Positions 1-14,044 of a DNA stretch of 64,000 bases are shown here, one piece after another (positions within the stretch are counted from its first letter, which is position 1; every line of letters starts with the position of its first letter). Under the pieces are notes generated by a model. That model did not search any database. It had not been told where the DNA came from and saw only the letters and a list, made by a program, of their open reading frames with translations. The DNA comes from Portunus trituberculatus (Eukaryota > Arthropoda > Malacostraca > Decapoda > Portunidae): assembly GCF_017591435.1 (NCBI RefSeq), contig NC_059268.1, positions 14,257,684 through 14,321,683 of the forward strand. Reading direction: 5' to 3'. Made by a program: the position numbers and the translations under genes.

Positions 1-711
1 ATAGTATGTTGTTATCCAGTAGCTTACATTTCCATGGGTCCCTGACCAAACACCTACAGGGATGTATGATAATGATGAGGGCATAATATCATATTATCAG
101 CTTCCACCATAAAAATTCTCTCTATTTACTTTATACTAGTTGTTTTGAACATGACAATCACATCTCCCTTTTCCTTTGCCTTAGAGTAAATAGCTAAAGC
201 TTTACCAGGTTGTCTTTTTTAATGTATTTCTTAAAACCTAACATCATCATTATGATCCCATTTTTTCTCTTTTCCTAGATTATTCATAAATGCTGCTGTT
301 TATTTCACCATAAATATAATTTACACATGTATCAAAAGATGACTAGGAACTATCTTACAAACACATAACTTGTCACATTTTCCATGAAAACACTTTTATA
401 ACTGTAACCTTCTCAACACATCACTTTAAAGTCTATATGACATTTTAACTTAATTTCTGCTGGACATATAATTCAGAATAACTAGTTTTGCATATCTAAT
501 ACAGTGTCAACGGTTGAAGTTGTGACCTTCTTCTAAACTCTAAACGCTATATATTCAACATACTCTCACCTATTTCAAAATTGTGGATGCCTGCATCTTT
601 AAGATAAATGTGTGATTACGCAGTAGCAACACTACTTCAGTAACTCAAGGTCACATCTAGTTGCTAGGTATCCAGTTTCCTGCTAATTACCTGCCCTCAT
701 GTTCATCACAG
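1..711. other. AT-rich stretch, no gene recognised
   Basis: AT-rich sequence with no long open frame, no recognisable exon and no RNA gene that I can support. It probably lies in an intron of, or downstream of, the minus-strand ICE2-like gene that begins at 1403, because that gene's 3' exons have not yet been reached there. Confidence 0.4.
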
Positions 712-1241
712 TGTGTAGACAATAGCCATCCCAGTTTTCCTCTGAAAGACAAACATGGCCGGAACCACCATAACGATCTCACCAGCCTTCTTAATAAAGT
801 CTGTTGACTTGAAAATAGTAGAGACAGTAGATGGAGTCAAGATGGTGGCAATGCTATTAGTTTTCTTGTCTCTCTCGTGTCTGTGATAATATCCAGCTTT
901 ACTTTGAGAGTAATAGACTTCCTGGTCTTCTTAGCAATGCTAGGCAACATTTTGGTGGTAAGTTGAGTGAGGGAAGACAGCTGCTGCTGACGCTGTTATT
1001 GTTTTGAACAGGGGGAGTGAGTGGTGCGCGTGTTGTCTACGAGAGGCGCTCGTGTATTCAAAAGCCTGTCGGCTTGCGTGACACGGCGGGGCTTTCAAAC
1101 TTGGTAAAAATTACCTGGATAAAACTTCGTTAAAGCGAGTTTGGTGTTCGTTAAACGAGCAGATGGTAGTAAAATGAAACCTTCGTTGTAGCAAAATTTT
1201 GTTGTGTGAAACTTCGTTAAGCGGGGGTTGCCTGTACAAGG
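712..1241 (-). pseudogene. Tigger/pogo-type DNA transposon, 5' fragment with broken transposase
   Basis: Read on the minus strand, the segment starts near 1241 with GC-rich terminal sequence containing repeated CGTTTAACGAA/CGCTTAACGAAG motifs, typical of Tigger ends. An ATG near 951 then opens a frame containing KKTRKSITLKVKLDII, the start of the CENP-B-like helix-turn-helix of Tigger/Jerky transposases. The frame stops early, and the rest of the domain (LTPSTVSTIF, then IKKAGEIV) resumes in another frame, so there is a small deletion or frameshift. The catalytic DDE domain and the other end are absent. It is a dead fragment, apparently inserted in or beside the ICE2-like gene. Confidence 0.75.
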
Positions 1242-1402
1242 TGAGGTAACTGCAGTTATTGTTAGAATGAGAACAGAACAAAAGTGAAAGGATGTACTAT
1301 GCCCAGCAATAAATAGAGTATTCTGCCATGGCTAGCCAACAAGGGAGTTACAAGGAGCAAGGAACAGAATAAATACTGTGAGGATATTTGTACTAAACTC
1401 AC

Positions 1403-4368
<2,966 letters not shown>

Positions 4369-5140
4369 CTGAAAATAAACAACATTCTTAACTCCACAAT
4401 ATATGTATATTTATTAATAAATGTAAAGATCATACTTTACCTCTACAAAACAAAATTCCCAACCTACTGTAAATGCTACAAACATCAAACCAATAAAAAA
4501 CTTCCACCTTGAATTTTCAAGGCATACTTATTTAAAATCAATAATAGCTGAGTGCACAAAGGAAATTTCATAAAAATGAAGAACAGTAAGTATATTACGA
4601 GATGTATTCAAGTGATGCACTACTGACAAAGACTGATAGTAAACATTAACCCAAAAATCACTCAATAGGTGGATTGTATTCTGCAAGACTGGGACAAAGA
4701 CCTTGATTTTGAATAAGTTTTGAAAGTTTAGTGGCTGTGATTGCAATTAATTCAAGGCAGTAAGAAAAGTTCACAGAAATGACAAAGCTTAGCCATCTCT
4801 AATTCTTCTCAAAGATAGTTCCAGTAATGAAGTAACTGAAGACCAATAAGATAGACTAGGTTTACTTAGTTTAGGTTAGGGTAAGGTAGGTTTAGTTAAG
4901 CTCAATTTTTTTCAGTGTCATGCATAACAATGAAAAAAAATTTTCTGGTAGATTTGTATGCATATTTTATGAATCTTAACTTGTTATAGATATGTGCACT
5001 TGAACAAATTTAGCAAAAAATTTAGGCTAAAACTACATGGAAATCATTTTAATTATTTTCATCATAATATTCAAAAAGTGAAGGTTACAAAAAGTTTACA
5101 TCTTTGAGTAATCCAGGCAAAATTAAGTAAAATTGAATTT
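4369..5140. other. AT-rich intron-like stretch, nothing recognised
   Basis: Upstream (minus sense) of the first visible ICE2-like exon. It contains a short run of TTAGGTTAGG-like words at about 4862-4895 but no exon that I can support. Confidence 0.35.
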
Positions 5141-5141
5141 T

Positions 5142-5885
5142 TTGGGTCAATTCGCAGTTTCACCCAACCATGGAAAGTGGCATATTTTTTTCTGGTGAGA
5201 AATGTAGTGATTTGATTTATGGCAAATATAATTTCCGTCGAGTTTTGATTGATTTTTCAACTCCAACTTATGCCTACCTTTCATTCCCAATGATCTTAGG
5301 AGACCTGTAGGAAGTCAGTGTGTTTGGGTGAGGAAGCATTAAATAGAGTAATGTGCATTACAAAAGAGGTCAGAAATCCACAAAATCATATAAAAAAAAA
5401 AAACCCAGAAAATACTTTGATGATGGAGGCAGTGGCACATTGCTTTGTTATTGTTGAGTAGTGTTGTCAACAAATCATTATGTCTCTAGCTGTATCCACC
5501 ATATTTAGTAAAAACTCCTAAGCCTAACTAACCCAACACCAAACCATAACCTAGCCACAGGGCTGTGCCCCACCAGATCCCCCAAGGGTTACTAAACAAA
5601 GCCTAACATTAAAACTTTTAAGTGGGGCAAGGGAGAGGGGGCTGGACTTCCACAAGAGTTACTAACCAAACCCAACATTATTACCTCCTAAAAGACCTTG
5701 TAATGCTTTTTTAGGGGGACAATTTATAATTTCTCCCAACTAACTATCATAACTCCAAAAATATTTATCTGTGGCAGAAATTATATATACAGTACCATTG
5801 ATCAATTCACTACATTTCTCACCAGAAAAAACATAAGCCACATCCGAGATTCCATGGTTGGGTGAAACTGCAAACTGACCATTTT
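5142..5885. mobile_element. Foldback (long inverted repeat) element A
   Basis: The left end (5142 onward) reads GGGTCAATTCGCAGTTTCAC and continues with CATGG...CTGGTGAGAAATGTAGTGA. The right end (about 5800-5885) carries the reverse complement of the same sequence. The arms share roughly 90 bases with mismatches around an internal segment without coding capacity. This is the build of a non-autonomous foldback or MITE element; the mobilising family is not recognised. Confidence 0.65.
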
Positions 5886-6074
5886 TTCTCCCCATATTCT
5901 TTTATGTGTTAGCTTGGTGTGATTCATTAGCAGTATACAAAATCTCACAAGTGTATGATACAGATATATACTGGACAGAACTAAAAATCCACTTGGTATA
6001 TGATTAATAAACAGGTTGCAAAATCTCAAAAGTAAGGGTTCCTACCTCCACTACAATGATATATATAAAAAATG

Positions 6075-6105
<31 letters not shown>

Positions 6106-6204
6106 AATGTACTGAAGTTTGAACAGTGATGGTTTGTGGAGAGCCAGCAGATTGACACATGTGGACAAAAATTACATACAGATCAATCTCCAATTCCAAC
6201 AAAC

Positions 6205-6957
6205 AGTCAATTTGCAGTTTCATTCAACTATGGAATCTGATATGTGGTTTATGTTTTTCTGGTGAGAAATGCAGTAAAATAATTGATGGTATATGTAATT
6301 TCCATCGCAGATTAATAATTTTCAAGTTATGGTTGTTTTTTTAACTCCAACTTTTGCCTACCTCTCATTCACAAAGATCTTAGAGGATATATGGAAATCA
6401 GGATTTTTGGGTGGGGAAGCATTACATGAAATAATGTTAATTGCAAAAGAGATCTGAAATCAACAAAATAACAATAAGAAAAAAATAACTGAAAATACTT
6501 TAATAGCATGGGTGATGGGTGGATGCAGTTATTGGTTTATTTAAATCAGGCAGCATTGCTAATGTTATGCTTCAGGCTGTATCCGTTACACCATGCACCA
6601 CAAATGATACTAAACAAAACTCAACCTTAAAATCTAATCTAACCAAAGGCTAGGCTAAGTTATGTTTTGTTTACTATTCTGTTTTTAATGCAATTTAATG
6701 ATATCCTACCTTTTTGTACCTCACACTACTTGATTTAATGCTCCCCCGACCCAAAAATCCAGATTCGCCATAGATCTCCCAAGATCGTTGGGAATGAGAG
6801 GTAGGCAGAAACTGGAAATAAAAAATGTAACTCGAAAAACATTAATTTGCAACGGAAATGACATATACCATCAATCATTTCACTACATTTCCCACCAAAG
6901 ATAAAACATTGGCCACATATGACTCCATGGATGGGTGAAACAGCAAATTGACCCAAC
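6205..6957. mobile_element. Foldback (long inverted repeat) element B, related to element A
   Basis: The left arm begins near 6205 with GTCAATTTGCAGTTTCATTC and the right arm ends near 6957 with GGGTGAAACAGCAAATTGACC. The arms, more than 120 bases long with mismatches, match those of the element at 5142-5885. The left arm also shares the more internal CTCATTC...GATCTTAG segment with element A. No open reading frame is credible inside. Confidence 0.65.
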
Positions 6958-7299
6958 AAACACACCGATACACTTGCCAGGAGATAAGGCGAGTGAGAGT
7001 GGTGTTTACACTGGAGGACTCATACAGTACATCCATCGGTACTCTCACCTGAAAATTCCTGGTATGAAGGTGACAGACTTTCTATTCATCACAGACACAT
7101 TCATTAAAAATACTACAGTTCATTGAGCAGTCTTTCAAACAGAAGATACGTAAAAGGAAGCTATTATTGAGAGCGAATTCCTGAATAACAAACAGGTCTT
7201 CTTCTTGGGAGTTTGTTGGGGCTGTGCAGGCTGTGTGTCACTGGCTCTAGTGCCCCAAAGGTGCGGTATGCGGTGGTGATGTGTTCAGACTATATGCGG

Positions 7300-7690
7300 T
7301 GAAGTTGATTTATTTAATGTAGGAAGGTCTTGGTGAGGTTGAGGGTCTTGAAAGACTGAGTGGTCTTGATCTTGATCTTGATGGTACAGGTGACGCAGAA
7401 TTTCTTCTGGGTCAGGCCTTTGTATCGGCAGCACCTGTAGGGAACATAAAGAACACCAGACAACAAAGAGGGCAATCACCATCTTTCACACCACTAGTTC
7501 CTGCATCTGGCACGCCACATTCTCTCCAGGAACTCTTTCACAGCAGGTATTTGTGCAGCCTTGATCTTGATCTTGATCTTGATGCTACAGGTGGCTCGGG
7601 ATCGCTCCAGAGCCAGGCCTTTGGATCGGCTGCTCCTGTAGAGGACAAAAAAGACAAAACAGAAAAAAAGAAAGAAAAAAGTAGCATTTC
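7300..7690 (-). repeat. Tandemly duplicated 3' tail of a non-LTR retrotransposon
   Basis: Two copies of a block of about 190 bases lie in tandem, each with a (TTGATC)n-type run (near 7366-7382 and 7559-7582), a CAGGCCTTTG[GT]ATCGGC motif and a CGCCACATTCT[CT]TCCAG motif. The last motif also occurs at the end of the adjacent reverse-transcriptase frame (about 7720), so the blocks are reiterated copies of the element's 3' end. Confidence 0.6.
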
Positions 7691-7696
7691 TCTTCG

Positions 7697-8527
7697 TTAA
7701 TGATCCCTACACCTCGCTCGCCACATTCTTTCCAGATACTCCTTCACAGCCTCCATCATCCTTTCACTCGTCTCTCTACACAGTCCCAGCAGCAACACCA
7801 TCCATTCTCTTCCTGTCTTCTCCACTCTTTCATTCCTATTATGCCCTAATTCACTCAAGATCACTTGCATCATCTCATGCCTGTCTCTCTCATACTTCTC
7901 ACACTCCAGCATGACATGCTCCACCGTCTCGTCCTCCCCCATGTCACACATCTGGCACACCTTGCTGCGGGACTCAGACCACCTGTAGTTCCTTGCATTC
8001 ACATCCATACACTGTGCCCTAGCTCGGAAGAGAAGGTCACCACCCAGGCTGCCATCATACCACCTTTCATACATCAGGGCTTCCTTTTCCTTGTACCATT
8101 CCAGGGTACTCTTTCGTTCCATCCCATTCTTCCATATATTCAGTCCCACCCACTTCACCTCTCTGTCTATCTCACTCTTCTATTTCCTTGCATCCCATTC
8201 AGTTCCTACCCTGCCTCCTCTTGTCACGATCCATTCACGCTCACTTTGATTTTTCCCAGCCATTCTCATCCCCCATGCCACTTGTAAACCTCCTCTCTGT
8301 CATTCTCATGCACCTCTTCCTCCACTGACTCCCACTTTCATTCCACAGGTACACCTTCCTCACTATTCTTTCCTCATCCATTCTTTGCAGCCTGACCTTG
8401 TATCTAAGTGTGGCTTTAACTAGTCTTTCCCTAAAGGTACTCCATCCCATATCCCCTCTCAAAGCTTATACTGCTGTGTACCTTGGAGCATTCAGTGCCA
8501 TTCTACCTATTCTACCCATTATCTCAT
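7697..8527 (-). pseudogene. Non-LTR retrotransposon reverse transcriptase, C-terminal remnant
   Basis: Minus-strand frames contain the C-terminal part of a LINE-type polyprotein. Upstream are GRMALNAPRY and GDMGWSTFRERLVKATL. Downstream, in another frame, is a CCHC-like knuckle (VCQMCDMGEDETVEHVMLEC) followed by ERDRHEM and a helical tail ending at WRARCRDH and a stop. At least one in-frame stop (near 8476) and a frameshift between about 8158 and 8241 show it is dead. The catalytic palm lies outside the preserved part. Confidence 0.75.
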
Positions 8528-8765
8528 ATACGCCTGCCGCCACCACATTAGAACGCCCACAGCATCAAAACACGCCTACCACCACCAGCCCACCTAGGAC
8601 GCCCACCAGTACACCAACACACCCATAGCAACACACACACCTATGATACCCTACCCATTACCTCACATACGCCCACCAACACCCACTAAGACAACCACCA
8701 GCAGACCAACACGCCCACAGCATCACACACGCCTATGATACCTCACCCATTACCTCACATATTAT
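8512..8765. repeat. Imperfect C-rich minisatellite
   Basis: Phrases such as ACACGCCCACAGCATCA, CGCCTATGATACC and CCCATTACCTCACATACGCC recur two or three times with variable spacing across about 250 bases. The region is pyrimidine/A rich with almost no G. It follows directly on the retrotransposon remnant. Confidence 0.6.
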
Positions 8766-8769
8766 ACAT

Positions 8770-9310
8770 TCTCTCTCTCTCTCTCTCTAGCTTTTATTTA
8801 GAATGATGTGTGGTTTCATGTCATTGGGCATTGGAAAAAGTACCAATCATTGTAATTTTACTTCACAATTTGTTCCTTGCCATGTGATATACGAGGAAAA
8901 ACAATCTTTTTGCCATAATTTTTCCCGGAAATGGTCTGCTGCATTTCTTTCAATATTGTAACGATTTCGCAATAACACCGTTATTAATAGGTCTACATGA
9001 CATTTAAACTATAATGTGGTTTCCATAAGTCAAACCAGCAATTCTTTTTTAGTTTTCCTCTATAAAAAAAAAGAAAGTAGCAATTTCCCGCTGCTTAACA
9101 CAGAGAGGGGCCAATGTTTTGGGTGGAAGTTGCGATCGTAAGCTCCGCCCACTGGTTTCACTTTTTAGTACAGTGGGATAGGCGCGTGCCGCTTTCTCCA
9201 ATCTAATCTCCTTGCTCCTGCTGATATCCACGATAGCCCTTGCCGATGTGTTCATTTGCTTTTGTAATTATTATTGCATGTCTTGAGGTTGTTTAGAACT
9301 AACAAGTGTT
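8770..9310. other. Intergenic stretch, nothing firm
   Basis: A short (CT)n run at 8770-8789 leads into AT-rich sequence. A GC-richer patch at 9085-9240 opens a 68-residue minus-strand frame, but that frame has no recognisable domain or splice context and I do not call it a gene. Confidence 0.3.
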
Positions 9311-9313
9311 CAA

Positions 9314-9582
9314 GGGAGACGGTGGCGTAGTCGATAAGGTGGTGAGCGTGGGATCGGGCAGACATCCACGCGTAGGTTCGAATTCACCACGTACAGCCTT
9401 AAACTTTTACTTTGTCGAGTGGTTTAAAGTTACCTACATGTCACCATGCTACCCAGGTTCTGGGTGGTTACACCCAAGATGAGCTTCGGGGGTGATATGG
9501 GCCCTAATATGGGTACCACTGTAAATAAAATTGCCTGCGCCAGTAATGGGCGGAAGCCTTCCCATACACTCTTCAAGTGTGC

Positions 9583-9617
<35 letters not shown>
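9314..9617 (+). mobile_element. tRNA-derived SINE with poly(A) tail
   Basis: The head resembles a tRNA gene with an A-box region (GGTGGCGTAGTCGATAAGG) and a B box (GGTTCGAATTC). A body with TACCCAGGTTCTGGGTGGTTA and ATATGGGTACCACTGTAAAT follows, ending in AAGTGTGCCT and about 35 A. A second copy, also on the plus strand, lies at 62269-62577. Confidence 0.8.
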
Positions 9618-9619
<2 letters not shown>

Positions 9620-9974
9620 GTTTACATTCCCAACAGTGTTTTTGTTATCATTCGCTATGCATACTGGGTGCGCAATGTCAGGATAGGATATCATTTACAC
9701 TTACGGTAGGCAGTTAATTTTTGTTTATTCATTTTTTGTACACTGAAGACTACACTAAAGATTAACGGTCAGGATTTTAGCTTGTTATGAAAGCCACATA
9801 GATATAAGATAAAAAAATTTTAAAAGTATTTATTTATAAGCAAATAAATATGACAAACAGAACGAGTATCATTACTATACACATTTATGATATAACGAAA
9901 TAATTAAAAAACTTGGTGACAGTGCTTGATCCTCATGAACATAAGATATTTTAACAACGTAAATCAAGATGCTT

Positions 9975-10606
9975 TTACGTGTGTACCTCAGGCGTACTAG
10001 TACCATTGTTATCTACACCCTGCTCATTTTCATTGAGGAGCTGCACTGTGCTGCGTGAAGAGGCGACACAGCACGAAACCACTCTCTGCCAACACACTGA
10101 TAAGCAGGCGAACTGGTCAAAGAAGAAAACGTTCGACTCCAGAACCAACTGATTGCAAACATTCTTGCAGCGCAGGTAATTTTTCATGCAGTGCACACAC
10201 GGGATGCTGAAAGAAGGGTTATTTATACAGCTTTCATTCTTACCATTTTAGGTTTTAGGAAGCTAGTGTAATCCAGCACAATTTCCGTTCAAGGCCCCGA
10301 GTATAATAACCATTTATTTCGTTTACGTAGCCACTTTCCACTCTCAGTAATGAAATGACACCGACATGGACCACTCACCACCATGCAGCTACACTTGCCT
10401 CATTAGGAAATCAGCAGATCGTGACAGAGAGGGTGGCACCGTTTGTAGGTAGTCCATCATCTCCTCTTTGACGAAAAGCTTGAAAAACTCCTCCAGCTCT
10501 GCCCCCGGCAACTCATTCAGCAGTCCCTTAGCCTCCTCCATAAGAAATGCAAGATTCACGTTACACATATCAGTTACAATGTATATCTCATCATGTTTAA
10601 CACATT
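9975..10606 (-). CDS. Unrecognised two-exon gene, possibly with a GC-AG intron
   Basis: The proposed exons are 10399-10606 and 9975-10206. The first encodes an acidic helical segment (MEEAKGLLNELPGAELEEFF, then KLFVKEEMMDYLQTVP). The second encodes a cysteine-rich segment (IPCVHCMKNYLRCKNVCNQL, later CLSVCWQR and SCCVASS) and stops at 9975. Joining them needs a GC donor (AG|GCAAGT at 10398) and the acceptor TTTCAG at 10207. The phase then closes exactly (AG+C), which favours it. If the donor is not used, the first frame simply stops four codons later. The start is uncertain: a Met lies inside the first exon near 10570, or an upstream exon joins at the TAG acceptor near 10607. I do not recognise a family. 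Confidence 0.4.
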
Positions 10607-10968
10607 CTATGAATATGCTCACCAAGCCGCACGGGCTTTACTGCCACCATTACACCAACCTGGAAATGATGGTCATAATCGAGACTGGGTTTAGCACGCA
10701 CCGTCCAAACAAGTGACACCATGATCTGTAAATATGTATTATATAGTAAAGGGAAAACCTTGTAATTTACATGAAATCAACATACCACAAACAACGACCG
10801 CAAATGAGATTACTTACGATTATGTACGAGTACTTCATTTTCCCTCACGATTTCCTCTACCTCGATTTCCTTTCCTTATGGAATGCAGAGTGATTGTGAG
10901 GTATTGACAACGCTGACCTCTGACGAAACTTGTCTGTTCGAACGTTTCGTAATTCAATTGAGACTTCG

Positions 10969-10974
<6 letters not shown>

Positions 10975-11032
<58 letters not shown>
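10975..11032. repeat. (GA)n microsatellite
   Basis: About 28 GA units followed by AATCAGAATCAG. Confidence 0.95.
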
Positions 11033-11033
<1 letters not shown>

Positions 11034-11415
11034 CAGAATCAGATTTTTATTGCATTATACAATGGTTATTCTTTGGTATCATTTTACAAACTATGACATT
11101 TAGTTGAGTCAAATCCACTCAAATATATATCTTTACATTAGATTAACACCATATCCTGCTGCAGGTGTACGTTATTGCTCTGATTAAAATTATAAGTAAA
11201 ACAATAGATAAAAGTGAAAAGTTACAGATGAGTCAGTGTGAATAAAAATATGACTAAGACAACAGGTAAACGAGTGTCAAACTATAAAAGAGACGACAGA
11301 TAAAAAGCGTTAAAATTATAACCAAGCTAATTGATAAAAGACAAAAAATTCAGACTCTCATCCTATAAAATACATAATACATGTAAGAAAGACGTGTACT
11401 GACTTATGCACTGAA

Positions 11416-11660
11416 TTATTTGTTAAAAAGATAGGGGAACAACAGTTTTTTAAACGTTCGTATGGACGGTGCATTCCTTATAGAGGCAGGCAGGCTGTTC
11501 CAGAATTTTGGTCCAGTAACCAGTAAGGACCTCGCCCCGGTACAGGTGTTAGTCTTCGGCTCATACATATTATGCTGCTGTCTAGTGGGGACAATGCAGA
11601 CATCACTCACTCTCGGCAAGTTGAATAAATAATGAGGGATATTGCCATGGATTATATTGT
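11416..11660 (-). pseudogene. Non-LTR retrotransposon, extreme C-terminal fragment
   Basis: The minus-strand frame shows a typical LINE reverse-transcriptase C terminus: ...LLVTGPKFWNSLPASIRN followed by SIRTFKKLLFPYLFNK and a stop. The GPKxWNSLPxSIRN...FKxxL signature is shared by many LINE polyproteins. No catalytic part remains, so this is a 5'-truncated copy. Confidence 0.7.
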
Positions 11661-11783
11661 AGGTAATGATGCTTAGCTCCTACTCGTATTTCTGATGTAC
11701 TTTCAACCAGCCAAGTTCTCTCAGAAACGGTGTGGCTTGGTCGAATTTCGTGCCGTTGCCTAATACAACTTCTGCGGCAAAAT

Positions 11784-11786
<3 letters not shown>

Positions 11787-11827
<41 letters not shown>
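11787..11827. repeat. (GA)n microsatellite
   Basis: About 20 GA units. Confidence 0.95.
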
Positions 11828-11829
<2 letters not shown>

Positions 11830-11831
<2 letters not shown>

Positions 11832-12650
11832 CGTTTTAACCCTGCTCAGTCATCAATCAATCGGTGGGAAAAAAAAAAAAACGAATCCTTCTCATTATCG
11901 CTATACCCTTTGAAAAGTATAATCCAGTGTATAAAATACTGATTGTTGTTTTTTTCGAGGATTCCTATAACCATATTTAGAAACAATTAAGCTCTGCATC
12001 TTTATTGCTCTTAAAAAGCTTTAGTTTTTATTGTTGTAGTCACAGATTAACAAGATTTCTTCATGAAAAAAAGCGAGTCAATGCTGAGAACCATGAGCTT
12101 TGAAAACATTGGTGATAGATCAAAGTGTTTCTTGAATACGCACCTTGGGAAGGAAAGGTACGCAAGTACACTGCATACAAATACGTGACTGTGGAACGAA
12201 AGGAACAAACATAAACGTGCTTCAGACGCAACTCAGGATCTTAAGTATAGGTAACATGTGCGAAGTACGTGAGGATCGAGGAGACGGCAGCTTCGGGAAC
12301 GAGTGAAGTGACGGTTGACCGAGTGGAATGTGCCGCGACGACCGCTGTAGAGTTTTGAGGACGTGGCGACAATGCAAACAGCCAACGTCCCTGCGAGATG
12401 GTGAAGATTTATCTCTCATGGTCAGTGCCGCAGTTCACGTAACATCATGTGTAGGTCGAAACACAGACAAGCAGATCAAGTAGACACAGTTTGATAGATA
12501 CGTAAATAGCTGGATAGAAAACAGATATGTAGACTGTTGCAATTATGTGTTCCAAAACAGGAAAAGACAGTATTTTTTGGACTGACTGTCAGGTGAAGAA
12601 AACAATCTATTTAATGTGCGATCAAAGGATTTTATTGGACTGACTCAGTC
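11830..12650. other. No gene recognised
   Basis: Mixed-composition sequence. A GC-richer patch around 12230-12420 opens a 65-residue minus-strand frame rich in Arg and Ser, with no domain or splice support. Confidence 0.3.
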
Positions 12651-12656
12651 ATGTCA

Positions 12657-12663
12657 TATATAT

Positions 12664-12757
<94 letters not shown>
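12657..12757. repeat. (TA)n microsatellite
   Basis: About 45 TA units after an imperfect TATATACATACATA start. Confidence 0.95.
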
Positions 12758-12759
<2 letters not shown>

Positions 12760-13454
12760 GTATACACATACTATGAACACTATATAGCTAAATATAATGT
12801 AAAGTTTATTTAGGTAGCGTGGAGTGCTCTTAGTTTAACAGTAAGGTCATCCTTTCAAAGCTTCTACTAATAAACCGTGCTGGACAAGTTGTTGAACAAA
12901 CAACAAAACCAATTGTAAGTTCTAAGTCTAGCTGTTTTATTTCTTGTAAATTCAGTCCCAATATGTCGCTACATAACAAAATTGTTCCCTGCTTCTCTCA
13001 GTGACTGAATGACAGCCAGCAGTGAACTCAGCTGTTTGGTTAAAGGTTGAGTTATTTTACCAATTAACCTCCACTGAATTCGTAATTTTTTCCTTAATTC
13101 GAAGTTCTCTGATCTGCTGATAGTCTCCTTGCAGAATCTAACAATTTATGGATCCTTAACATATCTTAAGATTAAGGAGAAACGTAAAGCACAAAATAAA
13201 GAGGAGCAGAAGCTCACTCGACTTTTGAACACGACTGTAAAGCTTCCGTCGTTATTGTAAAATGTGATAGCCATTTGCTAGATGTCATCTCTAATCCATT
13301 CCACCCTTTACGAAAAGGATCTACTTAGCAAGAGGTGAGATGCTACATAATGTCTGATCTCGGTGCTGCAAAAATGTCTTAGAGCTGTCAGTAATGTAAT
13401 GCAGTGAAATATTTTGAGAAAACTTGCTTCAGGAAAGAATGTAAAACTAAAAGA

Positions 13455-13825
13455 TACCAATAATAATGATGATAATACTACTAATGATAATAATGATAAT
13501 AATAATGATAACAACAAAAGAAGGATAAAAAAAATTATTATTAACATTATTACTATCATAATTATCATTATTATTATTACTATCATTATTATTATTATCA
13601 TTATTACTGTTATAATTATCATTATTATTATTTTTATTATCATTATTATTATCATTATTATTATTATTATCATCATTATTACTGTTATAATTATCATTAT
13701 TATTATTTTTATTATCATTATTATTATTATTATCATCATCATTTTTACTATCATAATTATCATCATTATTATTATTATCATTATTATTTATACGAGTACC
13801 ACCGCCACCACCGCCACCACCAATA
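13455..13825. repeat. (AAT/ATC)n imperfect trinucleotide array
   Basis: Roughly 370 bases of ATT/ATC/AAT triplets ending in a short (CCACCG)n run. An internal block (TTATTACTGTTATAATTATC followed by ATTATTATTATTTTTATTATC) is repeated at about 13600-13640 and 13676-13717. The poly-Ile and Asn/Asp frames across it are artefacts. Confidence 0.9.
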
Positions 13826-14044
13826 ACAATAACAACGCTATCAATGGTGAAACAGAAACAAATGCACCCGAAGACAATATGAATGCCAGCTAAATGATTG
13901 TATGAATACATTTCTTCATTGCCACTTTTGCTTGTGTATTACATTACCTTAAAACTATATGGCACTATAGAATCTTAAAACTCAAGTTGTGTTAGTCATT
14001 CAAGTATTACACCTCGCATCACCAAGCCAGAGGCAACGTGCACT

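Noticed and set aside
8530..8765. Regularly repeated phrases that might suggest a CRISPR-like array
   Set aside because: Repeat units vary in length and sequence, there are no unique spacers of constant size, and the genome is eukaryotic. It is a minisatellite.
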